From Ramlibacter sp. (GTDB taxonomy: Bacteria > Pseudomonadota > Gammaproteobacteria > Burkholderiales > Burkholderiaceae_C), in the NCBI RefSeq assembly GCF_028291745.1, contig NZ_JAQGNQ010000115.1, positions 1 to 37,335 of the forward strand: DNA of 37,335 nucleotides. Direction: 5' to 3'. This document shows, piece after piece, positions 31,202 through 37,335 of this stretch. The notes below the pieces were generated by a model. That model searched no databases, was not told the origin of the DNA, and worked only from the letters and a program-made list of their open reading frames with translations. How positions within the stretch are numbered: position 1 is the first letter of the stretch; each line of letters starts with the position of its first letter. The position numbers and the translations under genes were made by a program.

Positions 31202-32173
31202 ATGACAGTTCGCAAACTCCTCGTACGGCTGACAGCCGTAGTGGGCCTCGCCCTGGTGGCGGCCAGCTCGGTCCTCGCCGCCTTTCCCGACAAGCCAATT
31301 CGCCTGGTCGTGCCTTTCCCCCCCGGCGGGGGCGTTGACATCATCGCGCGCACCCTGGGCGCGGGCATGTCGCAGATCCTGGGGCAGCCGATGGTTGTCG
31401 ACAACAAGCCCGGTGCGGGAACCATCATTGGCACCGACGCGGTGGCAAGGAGCCCCGCCGACGGCTACACCCTGGTGGTGGCCTCCTTCGCGCATGCGGT
31501 GAACCCGAGCCTGATGCCCAAGCTGCCTTACGACACGGACAAGGCTTTCGCGCCGGTGATCCTGATCGGCCGCGGGCCCAATGTGCTGGTCGTGCGCGCT
31601 GACAGTCCGTACAAGACCGTCAGGGATATCGTCGTCGCGGCCGCCGCGAAGCCTGGTGAGCTGACGTATGCGTCGCAGGGCAATGGAACATCCGCGCATC
31701 TCGCTGGCGAAATGTTCGCGAACCTGGCCAAGGTCAAGGTCACCCACGTGCCCTACAAGGGGGTGGCCGCTGCACTCACTGACGTGTTGGGTGGCCGGGT
31801 GGACATGATGTTCGCCACGTCCTCGGCGGTGGGCGCCTTCGTCGAGAGCGGCAAGCTGCGCGCCATCGCGGTGACCAGCAGTGAGCGCTCCCCCGCCCTC
31901 AAGGGCGTCCCGGCGGTGGCCGAGACTGTGCCGGGCTACTCGGTGGAGAGCTGGTACGGGCTGTACGCGCCGGCCGGCACGCCTGCCGACGCGATCGCCA
32001 GGCTCAATGTCGCAGCGAGGACGGCTGCACGGGCTCCCGAGTTTCGTCGCAGGCTCGAGCAGGAGGGCCTGGTGGTGAGCGCCGGCACACCCGAGGAGCT
32101 CGAGGCGTATGTGCGCGCTGAAGTGGCCCGCTGGCGCAAGGTGGTCAAGGAAAACAACGTCAAGGTCGACTGA
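31202..32173 (+). CDS. Bug-family periplasmic binding protein (tripartite tricarboxylate transporter type)
   Basis: 323 residues from ATG 31202. A signal peptide ([21 protein letters not shown]) is followed by the family hallmarks [49 protein letters not shown] and a closing [13 protein letters not shown]. Bug proteins bind carboxylates in the periplasm. Most are orphans without a neighbouring membrane transporter, as here, and are very abundant in Burkholderiales. The leader contains four heptamer repeats instead of a clear Shine-Dalgarno, so translation may be weak or variable. Confidence 0.93.
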   Translation: MTVRKLLVRLTAVVGLALVAASSVLAAFPDKPIRLVVPFPPGGGVDIIARTLGAGMSQILGQPMVVDNKPGAGTIIGTDAVARSPADGYTLVVASFAHAVNPSLMPKLPYDTDKAFAPVILIGRGPNVLVVRADSPYKTVRDIVVAAAAKPGELTYASQGNGTSAHLAGEMFANLAKVKVTHVPYKGVAAALTDVLGGRVDMMFATSSAVGAFVESGKLRAIAVTSSERSPALKGVPAVAETVPGYSVESWYGLYAPAGTPADAIARLNVAARTAARAPEFRRRLEQEGLVVSAGTPEELEAYVRAEVARWRKVVKENNVKVD

Positions 32174-32264
32174 TCGCCCGAGGCTCCAGCGCCTACTGGG
32201 CCTCGAAGTTCGCGCTGGCATGGACGGTACGCAAGCAGGCGCCCCGATGAAGGCCCCAAGGCGA

Positions 32265-33167
32265 TCAGCTTGGCCCGAGCAGTGAAGGCTCGGCGTCCGC
32301 CATGACGTAGCGGGCAAAAACGAAATCGCGGATCGTCGACACGTGTTCGCCGGACCAGCCAAGAATGACGAAGTAGTCCGCGCGGCCGTCCAAGCGCTCG
32401 TGTTGTCGAATCAGGACGGCCGGCCGACCTTCCACTACCCCCGGTCGTGCAGTCCAACCCTCGATCTGCCCGTACCGCGCAAAGTATTCGCCACCGGCCG
32501 GTCCTTGCAACTCGAGCCGATTCACCAGATCGAGTCGCACGTCTGCAGCCAGCATGGTGCGAAGGGTGTCGAAATCCCGTGCGTTGAACAGGTCGACATA
32601 CCTTCGCAGCAGCCGTTGTTCGGCGGCAGACAACGGGTCGCGCTGGGCGGCCTGTGCCACCTGCCTGGTCAACGCAAGCAAGCGTCCGCGCCCGCGCTGC
32701 AGGATCGACTTCACCTCAACGACGGTGGTGCCGAGGATCTCGCCGACGTCCTCGGCGGAATACTCGAGAACGTCAAAAAGGATGACCACGCTGCGCTGCG
32801 ATGCCGGGAGTTGCATGAACGCAGGCAAGGTCGCCGCTGTCGCTTCGCGTCTCGCCAGTTCGTCAACCGGATCGGCGATCAACTCCAGATCATCTGCGCC
32901 GTGAAGTTGGTCGATGCGTGCTCGGCGGCGCAAAAGGTCCAGCGCCAGGTTGTGAGCGATCCGGAAGAGCCAGCCCTCTGCGTTCTCGATCGGGCGTTCT
33001 TGCGGGGTGTACTCCAGCGCTCGCAAGAGGGCCTCCTGGACGAGGTCCTCCCCGTCCAGGGTTGATCCCACCATCCGGGCGCAGTAGCGGTGCAGCTTGG
33101 GGCGGAGGCGGTCGAGGTCGATCGAGCCAAGCGGGCTCGAAGCGGAAAAAACGGGCGGTCGACTCAT
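32265..33167 (-). CDS. ECF-type sigma factor with C-terminal SnoaL-like domain
   Basis: 300 residues from the ATG at 33167; a longer frame to 33272 adds a non-conserved extension. Region 2 is seen in GEDLVQEALLRALEYTP and AEGWLFRIAHNLALDLLRRR. Region 4 is ASQRSVVILFDVLEYSAEDV then VEVKSILQRGRGRL. The C-terminal 110 residues (LLRRYVDLFNARDFDTLRTM, AADVRLDLVNRLELQ) form a SnoaL/NTF2-like domain, as in ECF41/SigJ-type sigma factors where this tail controls activity in place of a separate anti-sigma factor. It follows the monooxygenase-like gene on the same strand by 52 bases, so the pair may be co-transcribed. Confidence 0.9.
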   Translation of the reverse strand: MSRPPVFSASSPLGSIDLDRLRPKLHRYCARMVGSTLDGEDLVQEALLRALEYTPQERPIENAEGWLFRIAHNLALDLLRRRARIDQLHGADDLELIADPVDELARREATAATLPAFMQLPASQRSVVILFDVLEYSAEDVGEILGTTVVEVKSILQRGRGRLLALTRQVAQAAQRDPLSAAEQRLLRRYVDLFNARDFDTLRTMLAADVRLDLVNRLELQGPAGGEYFARYGQIEGWTARPGVVEGRPAVLIRQHERLDGRADYFVILGWSGEHVSTIRDFVFARYVMADAEPSLLGPS

Positions 33168-33219
33168 TTCTCTGCGGCTGGAATGCAGCCCCGTGAGTCG
33201 AGAAAGTGGGGATCGGGAT

Positions 33220-33543
33220 TCAAGCGACGACGGTGGATGTGACGTCGCAGGTGATCGCTTCCATCTGCGCAATGGCCTTGACGCCTTCGAAGTATGCCGG
33301 CATTTCCGGACGCTGCCTCATTGCGGCAATCCCATCGGCGCTGCGCCATTGTCCGTAGATCACCACGCGCCGACCGTCGCGCGAGACATGCAGGGACGAC
33401 GACACGAACCCAGGTACTTTGCAGATCCATTGCTCGGTGCCTTCTCTCAGCAGGGCCACGAGTCGATCGCGATCTTCCGGAGCAACACTGAAAACGTTGA
33501 CGAGCGTGGTGAGTTCGGCATCCGCATTGATCTTGGGCGTCAT
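33220..33543 (-). CDS. antibiotic-biosynthesis-monooxygenase-like (ABM) protein
   Basis: 107 residues from ATG 33543; an upstream ATG at 33588 is possible but has no ribosome site. LTTLVNVFSVAPEDRDRLVA, EGTEQWICKVPGFVSSSLHV and RRVVIYGQWRSADGIAAM give the ferredoxin-like ABM dimer fold used by cofactor-free monooxygenases and heme-degrading or stress proteins. It precedes the ECF sigma gene. Sigma factors of the ECF41 type often sit next to small oxidative enzymes, which fits, but usually of another family (carboxymuconolactone decarboxylase or an epimerase). Confidence 0.82.
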   Translation of the reverse strand: MTPKINADAELTTLVNVFSVAPEDRDRLVALLREGTEQWICKVPGFVSSSLHVSRDGRRVVIYGQWRSADGIAAMRQRPEMPAYFEGVKAIAQMEAITCDVTSTVVA

Positions 33544-33702
33544 GGCTGTAAACCTCGGTAGTAAGTTGAGCAAAAGGGGAGCACCCATTGGTGCCCGGGA
33601 ACCCGGATGTGCAGGGTTCGTCTCTGCATAGACGTTTCACGACAGCCAAACGAATCGGCCCCGACGTGAAATCAGCTTGAGACGGGGACTTCTTGTGGAA
33701 AA

Positions 33703-33726
33703 TGCCATCTGCTGCCAGATATGGCA
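33703..33726. promoter_or_regulatory. operator-like inverted repeat before the toxin-antitoxin pair
   Basis: TGCCATCTG (33703-33711) and CAGATATGGCA (33716-33726) form an inverted repeat with a two-base insert in the right arm. It lies 25 bases before the GTG start of the antitoxin, where Phd/YefM-type proteins usually bind to repress their own operon. Confidence 0.45.
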
Positions 33727-33751
33727 AAATGGTCGCACCTCAGGAGTCCGC

Positions 33752-34099
33752 GTGATCGCCGAATTCCCCAAGCTCGAAGACCTGCCTCGCCAGACCGCCT
33801 CCGACGTCAAGAACAAATGGCGGGATGTGGTGCGCGAAGTCCATGAGTCCGGAAGCGTTGCCATCACCAACCATTCTTCCGTGGAAGTGGTGCTGGTGAA
33901 CGCGCAGGCGTATCGGCAATTGGCGGCCAGCGCTGCGGCCCTCAAGGAACGGGAGGCAGCGCTTCTCGAGCAGCTGTCGGCGCAGTTCCAGCAACGCCTG
34001 GCGAGCTTGCAGGCACCCGATGCCGCCAACAAGGCCGCGGCGGTCTTTCAGCGCAAGGGCAGGCTGTCCACCAGGCCGAAGGCGGGCGCCTCGTACTAG
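33752..34099 (+). CDS. Phd/YefM-type antitoxin
   Basis: 115 residues from GTG 33752, chosen for CAGGAG at 33741-33746; the longer frame upstream would cover the operator-like repeat. TASDVKNKWRDVVREVHESG, then SVAITNHSSVEVVLVNAQAY, is the Phd/YefM DNA-binding and dimer domain. The second half (LKEREAALLEQLSAQFQQRL) is a helical segment likely to wrap the toxin. The stop is directly followed by the GTG of the zeta-type gene, with no gap. Confidence 0.8.
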   Translation: MIAEFPKLEDLPRQTASDVKNKWRDVVREVHESGSVAITNHSSVEVVLVNAQAYRQLAASAAALKEREAALLEQLSAQFQQRLASLQAPDAANKAAAVFQRKGRLSTRPKAGASY

Positions 34100-34735
34100 G
34101 TGCGGCCTTTCATCATCGTACTGGCCGGCGTCAACGGAGCCGGGAAGAGCTCGGTTCTCGGCGCGCTCCTGCAAGACGAAGGACTCGAGACGTACAACCC
34201 CGACCGGTACGCAGCCGTGCTGGTGCGTGAGCTCGGGGTGAGTCTCGAGGAGGCGAGTGGCCGTGCCTGGCAGCATGGCAAATCGCTTCTGGAAAGCGCG
34301 ATCGCCACCGGCAGCAACCACGCTTTCGAAACCACGCTGGGCGGAAACACGATCACGCGGCTGCTGCGCGCGGCATCGAAGACGCACGACGTGCTGATGC
34401 TGTACTGCGGCCTCGCCTCCCCCGAGCTGCACATCGCGCGGGTCGCACAACGTGTCGCGCACCAGGGCCATCCGATCCCCGACGAGAAGATCCGCGAGCG
34501 CTGGAACACCTCGCGGGCCAACCTGGTGCTGCTGCTGCCCGTGCTCTCGCGCCTTCAGGTGTTCGATAACAGCCAATCCGTCGAGGCTGGCCAGGACATC
34601 CCGGATCCGGTTCTCGTGCTCGCGCTCGAAGACGGGCGCATGACCTTCCCCGCCGTCCTGTCGCACGAGGCGCTGTCGGCGGTGCCAGCATGGGCACAGC
34701 CGATCCTGGAGGCGGCGATTCAGCGGCAGCCCTAG
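34100..34735 (+). CDS. zeta-type toxin (UDP-GlcNAc kinase-like P-loop)
   Basis: 211 residues from GTG 34100, immediately after the antitoxin stop. The P-loop GVNGAGKSS spans residues 10-18 (Lys16), with NPDRYA (Asp35) and FETTLGG (Glu77) at the sugar-binding positions of zeta/PezT toxins, and a basic EKIRERWNTSR lid. Zeta toxins phosphorylate UDP-N-acetylglucosamine and block cell-wall synthesis. Here the partner upstream is Phd/YefM-like and not the classical epsilon antitoxin. The pair is likely an addiction module; the active-site residues look intact. Confidence 0.82.
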   Translation: MRPFIIVLAGVNGAGKSSVLGALLQDEGLETYNPDRYAAVLVRELGVSLEEASGRAWQHGKSLLESAIATGSNHAFETTLGGNTITRLLRAASKTHDVLMLYCGLASPELHIARVAQRVAHQGHPIPDEKIRERWNTSRANLVLLLPVLSRLQVFDNSQSVEAGQDIPDPVLVLALEDGRMTFPAVLSHEALSAVPAWAQPILEAAIQRQP

Positions 34736-34819
34736 CGCAACTCCGGCCAGCTCACGATCGAGGAGTTCTACGCCGCTGCAGCCGTTTGCCGCCGTGAAGC
34801 TCGAGGCCCTGGCCTGAGC

Positions 34820-35794
34820 TCATTCCGCCGGGATGCCCGCTTCCTTGACGACCTTGCTCCATTTGGCGAGGTCGGACTTGATCAGCGCGGCGTACTCCTG
34901 CGGTGTGCCGCCCTGGATGTCGACGCCCGCGGCCTCCAGCTTGGCCCGCACGTCGGGCATCTTCAGCGCCGCGTTGATCTCCGCGTTCAGCCGCGCCACG
35001 ATCGCCTTCGGGGTGCCGGCGGGCGCGAGGAAGCCGCCGTTCGTGCTGGCGTCGTAGCCCTTGAGCCCCTGTTCGTCCGCCGTGGGCACGTCGGGCAGGG
35101 ACTGGGCGCGCTTGCGGCTCGACACCGCCACGGCCCGGACGTTGCCGGCCTTCACTTGCCCCTGGATGGCACTCACCGTGTCGATGTAGAGCGCGGTGCG
35201 TCCGGCCAGCAGGTCCGGCTGCGCGGCGGACGAGCCCTTGTACGGCACCAGCAGCATGGGGACACCGGTCGCCATGCGGAACATCTCCGCCGCCATTTCC
35301 TGTGCACTGCCGCGCCCCGAGGTGGCGACCTTCGCCTCCTCGGGGTGGGCCTTCATCCAGGCCACGAACTCGGGCAGCGTCCTGGCGGGAATCTTCGGGT
35401 AGATGGCGAACACCAGCGGCACCTCGTGCGTGTACACGATCGGCTCGAAGCTCTTCTCCGGATCCCAGCCGAGGTTCCTGAACAGGAACTTGTTGATGTT
35501 GTGGCTGCCGCCCACGATGCCGATCGTGTAGCCGTCGGGCGCCGCTTTCGCGATCGCATCCGTGCCGAGGTTGTTGGACGCGCCCGGCTTGTTGTCGACG
35601 ATCACCGGCTGCCCCAGCGAGGTCGTGAGCTTCTCGCTGACGAGGCGGGCAATGAGGTCGATCGCCCCTCCGGGCGGTGCGGGCACGATGATCCGGATCG
35701 CGTGGGTGGGATAGGCCTGGGCCGATGCCACGGTCGGCACGGTGGCCACGAGGGCCGAGGCGGCAAGGATGGTGAGCAGGGATTTTCTTTGCAT
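34820..35794 (-). CDS. Bug-family periplasmic binding protein
   Basis: 324 residues. The signal peptide (SLLTILAASALVATVPTVAS, then AQA) is followed by YPTHAIRIIVPAPPGGAIDL, VDNKPGASNNLGTDAIAKAA, PDGYTIG, VPYKGSSAAQPDLLAG and a closing WSKVVKEAGIPAE. Binds a carboxylate ligand in the periplasm. It is the last gene of a minus-strand operon, 27 bases after the SDR gene, and probably scavenges the substrate of that pathway. No membrane transporter genes are next to it. The 34736-34819 gap shows no gene. Confidence 0.93.
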   Translation of the reverse strand: MQRKSLLTILAASALVATVPTVASAQAYPTHAIRIIVPAPPGGAIDLIARLVSEKLTTSLGQPVIVDNKPGASNNLGTDAIAKAAPDGYTIGIVGGSHNINKFLFRNLGWDPEKSFEPIVYTHEVPLVFAIYPKIPARTLPEFVAWMKAHPEEAKVATSGRGSAQEMAAEMFRMATGVPMLLVPYKGSSAAQPDLLAGRTALYIDTVSAIQGQVKAGNVRAVAVSSRKRAQSLPDVPTADEQGLKGYDASTNGGFLAPAGTPKAIVARLNAEINAALKMPDVRAKLEAAGVDIQGGTPQEYAALIKSDLAKWSKVVKEAGIPAE

Positions 35795-35821
35795 GGAAGT
35801 CTCCTCCGGGGATGATCGATT

Positions 35822-36583
35822 TCAGCCGCGCCCGACGTAGGGCATGGCGCTGGCCATGATGGTCATGGTCAGCACGTTCGCGTTCAGCGGCAGGCCGGCG
35901 ATGTGGCGCACCGCATCGGCCACGTGGCGCGCGTCCATCATGGGTTCGGGCGCCATCGTGCCGTTGGCCTGCAGCACGCCGCGCGTCATGCGCTCGGACA
36001 ATTCGGTCAGCGCATTGCCGATGTCGATCTGGCTGGCGACGATGTTGAACGCGCGGCCGTCCAGCGCCAGCGCCTTGGTCAGGCCCGCCACGGCGTGCTT
36101 GCTGGCGGTGTACGGCGCGGTGAAGGGCCGCGGCGTATACGCGGAGACCGATCCGTTGTTGATGATGCGGCCGCCCTGCGGCGACTGCCGCCGCATCAGG
36201 CCGAAGGCCGCGCGTGCGCACAGGAACACGCCGGTCACGTTGGTGTTGATCACGCTGAACCACTTCTCCAGCGGCAGTTCGTCCATCGGCACCGCGGGGG
36301 CGTTCACGCCGGCGTTGTTGAACAGCAGGTCGAGCCGGCCGAAGCTGCGCTCGATCGTGGCGAACAGCGCCTGCACGCTTTCGGGATCGCACACGTCGGT
36401 GGGCACGGCCAGTGCGGTCTGGCCGCGCGCCTCGGCCTCGCCGGCGAGGGTCTGCAGGGGTTCGGCGCGGCGGCCGGCAAGCACGACGCACCAGCCGTCG
36501 GCCAGCAGGCCGGCGGCCACGGCGCGGCCGATGCCGCTGCCGGCGCCGGTGACCAGGGCGATCTTGGGGGAAGGGCTCGTCAC
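35822..36583 (-). CDS. SDR-family oxidoreductase
   Basis: 253 residues from GTG 36583, overlapping the FAH stop (GTGA). The Rossmann motif GAGSGIG is at 13-19, NNAG near 89-92, a catalytic Ser in NNGSVSAY and the YTASK pair (Tyr-x3-Lys) near 158-162. The ARRAEPL segment following GR suggests NADP or NAD use that cannot be decided by eye. A classical short-chain dehydrogenase that oxidises an alcohol or reduces a ketone, probably acting on the same substrate series as the hydroxyacid dehydrogenase upstream. Confidence 0.9.
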   Translation of the reverse strand: MTSPSPKIALVTGAGSGIGRAVAAGLLADGWCVVLAGRRAEPLQTLAGEAEARGQTALAVPTDVCDPESVQALFATIERSFGRLDLLFNNAGVNAPAVPMDELPLEKWFSVINTNVTGVFLCARAAFGLMRRQSPQGGRIINNGSVSAYTPRPFTAPYTASKHAVAGLTKALALDGRAFNIVASQIDIGNALTELSERMTRGVLQANGTMAPEPMMDARHVADAVRHIAGLPLNANVLTMTIMASAMPYVGRG

Positions 36584-36939
36584 GAGAGGTCTCCTGTCAC
36601 GGTCATGGTGAATTGGGCGATGCCGGCCACGCCGCCGCTGACGACGTCGCCGGCTTGCAGCGGGGCCACGCCGGCGGGCGTGCCGGTGAAGATCAGGTCG
36701 CCCGGGGCGAGAGTGACCGAGGCGCGGGTCCCGGCGGGATAGGGCAGGGCGCCTTCGGCCGGCACGACCGCGCTGGCGGGCTTGGCAAACCAGGCCGGCA
36801 GGTCGCGCGGCCGGGGCTCGTCCGCGCTCCAGGCGTAGTTGCGGCCGATGCAGAACACGCGGCCCACGGGGAAGAGGGCATGGCTGCCCGCCATTGGCAG
36901 GGTCACCGGCGCAGCAGGGGGAAAGACGAACTCGGTCAT
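36580..36939 (-). CDS. FAH-family protein with the catalytic core missing (probable internal deletion)
   Basis: 119 residues, about half the usual 210-230 of bacterial fumarylacetoacetate-hydrolase-like enzymes. The N-terminus ([18 protein letters not shown], then [19 protein letters not shown]) and the C-terminus ([32 protein letters not shown]) are both well preserved. They are joined near residues 70-75 (about 36712-36735). The segment that should lie between them, with the HxE...E...D metal ligands and the GYT-type core, is absent, while the frame is kept. The product is probably inactive as a hydrolase. Overlaps the SDR gene (GTGA) and begins 20 bases after the 2-hydroxyacid dehydrogenase. 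Confidence 0.8.
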   Translation of the reverse strand: MTEFVFPPAAPVTLPMAGSHALFPVGRVFCIGRNYAWSADEPRPRDLPAWFAKPASAVVPAEGALPYPAGTRASVTLAPGDLIFTGTPAGVAPLQAGDVVSGGVAGIAQFTMTVTGDLS

Positions 36940-36958
36940 GGGAGCGTGGTCGCGGGCT

Positions 36959-37335
36959 TCAGGTGGTCAGGCTCATCGCGGGGCGTTCGCCCGCCAGGGC
37001 CTGGGCGAGGCTGGCCAGCACCATTTCGCCCATGGCGGTGCGGGTCTCCCACGTGGCGCTGGCGCGATGCGCCTGCAGCGTGACGCGGTCCGACTGGCGC
37101 AGTGCCAGGGGAACCCGCGGCTCGTCGACGAACACGTCCAGGCCGGCGCCGGCAATGCGGCCGGCCGTCAGCGCCTGCGCGAGATCGGCCTCGTTGACCA
37201 GGCGCCCTCGCGCCACGTTGACCACGAAGCCGCGCGGACCCAGGGCATCGAGCACGGCGGCATTCACGATGCCTTCGGCCTGGTCGGCCGCGGCGCACAG
37301 CACCAGCGCGTCGGATTCGCGCGCCAGGTCGACCA
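36959..37335 (-). CDS. D-2-hydroxyacid dehydrogenase (NAD-dependent), C-terminal part
   Basis: The gene runs off the right edge; about 125 residues are visible. The sequence reads VDLARESDALVLC, then GIVNAAVLDALGPRGFVVNV, ARGRLVNEADLAQAL (the Arg and Glu of the catalytic relay are in this region) and GAGLDVFVDEP, with the catalytic His in QAHRASATWETR. This is the C-terminal half of the D-isomer 2-hydroxyacid dehydrogenase family, which reduces 2-oxoacids or glyoxylate. It is the first visible gene of the minus-strand operon. Confidence 0.9.
   Translation of the reverse strand, partial: VDLARESDALVLCAAADQAEGIVNAAVLDALGPRGFVVNVARGRLVNEADLAQALTAGRIAGAGLDVFVDEPRVPLALRQSDRVTLQAHRASATWETRTAMGEMVLASLAQALAGERPAMSLTT

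Overview
The window looks like the chromosome of a high-GC betaproteobacterium, most probably Burkholderiales/Comamonadaceae. The evidence is the radC / FKBP isomerase / ispH / serS neighbourhood, two Bug-type (tripartite tricarboxylate) periplasmic binding proteins, several catabolic gene sets, TAGAAT/TAAAAT-type -10 boxes, and dense GTGA/ATGA/TGATG gene overlaps. I assign no species.

Layout. (1) 1-2132: end of a catabolic operon with a flavin monooxygenase tail, an alpha/beta hydrolase and a Tat-exported amidohydrolase, followed by palindromic intergenic repeats. (2) 2306-8336: housekeeping block with Smr and RadC on the minus strand, and FKBP, IspH, a threonine-dehydratase-like enzyme, SerRS and an exported glycine-zipper/crystallin protein on the plus strand. 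(3) 8407-8497: tRNA-Ser(CGA), which is the attachment site of (4), a complete integrated element of about 16.1 kb (8484-24576) bounded by a perfect 15-bp repeat. It carries a tyrosine integrase, two AlpA-like regulators, a lambda O/P-like replication pair with four tandem 23-bp iterons inside the initiator gene, and a virion block of podovirus-type internal/ejection proteins. It also carries small regulators, a secreted repeat protein and a HicBA toxin-antitoxin pair next to attR. No terminase, portal, major capsid, tail tube, lysis or CI-type repressor gene is recognisable between the att sites, so the element is either a defective prophage or a satellite-like element that keeps ejection proteins.

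(5) 24800-25375: SYLF lipoprotein, then a gene-poor stretch with a probable gene remnant. (6) 25849-30082: a tightly coupled five-gene oxidative operon (GMC oxidoreductase, DoxX-like membrane protein, cupin, SMP-30/gluconolactonase, two-domain VOC protein), whose first gene appears to start at CTG. (7) 30203-32173: two solute-binding-fold proteins. (8) 32265-33543, minus strand: an antibiotic-biosynthesis-monooxygenase-like protein and an ECF sigma factor with a SnoaL-like tail. (9) 33752-34735: Phd/YefM-type antitoxin with a zeta-type toxin. (10) 34820-37335, minus strand: a catabolic operon with a 2-hydroxyacid dehydrogenase (cut by the window end), an FAH-family protein with its core missing, an SDR oxidoreductase and a Bug-family binding protein.

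The most interesting signals are the element's odd gene content, its in-gene iteron array, the paired integrase arm-type repeats at both ends, and a motif (TAACGTGCA) shared between the attL region and the early promoter. All assignments come from reading translations and motifs by eye; no database search was run.
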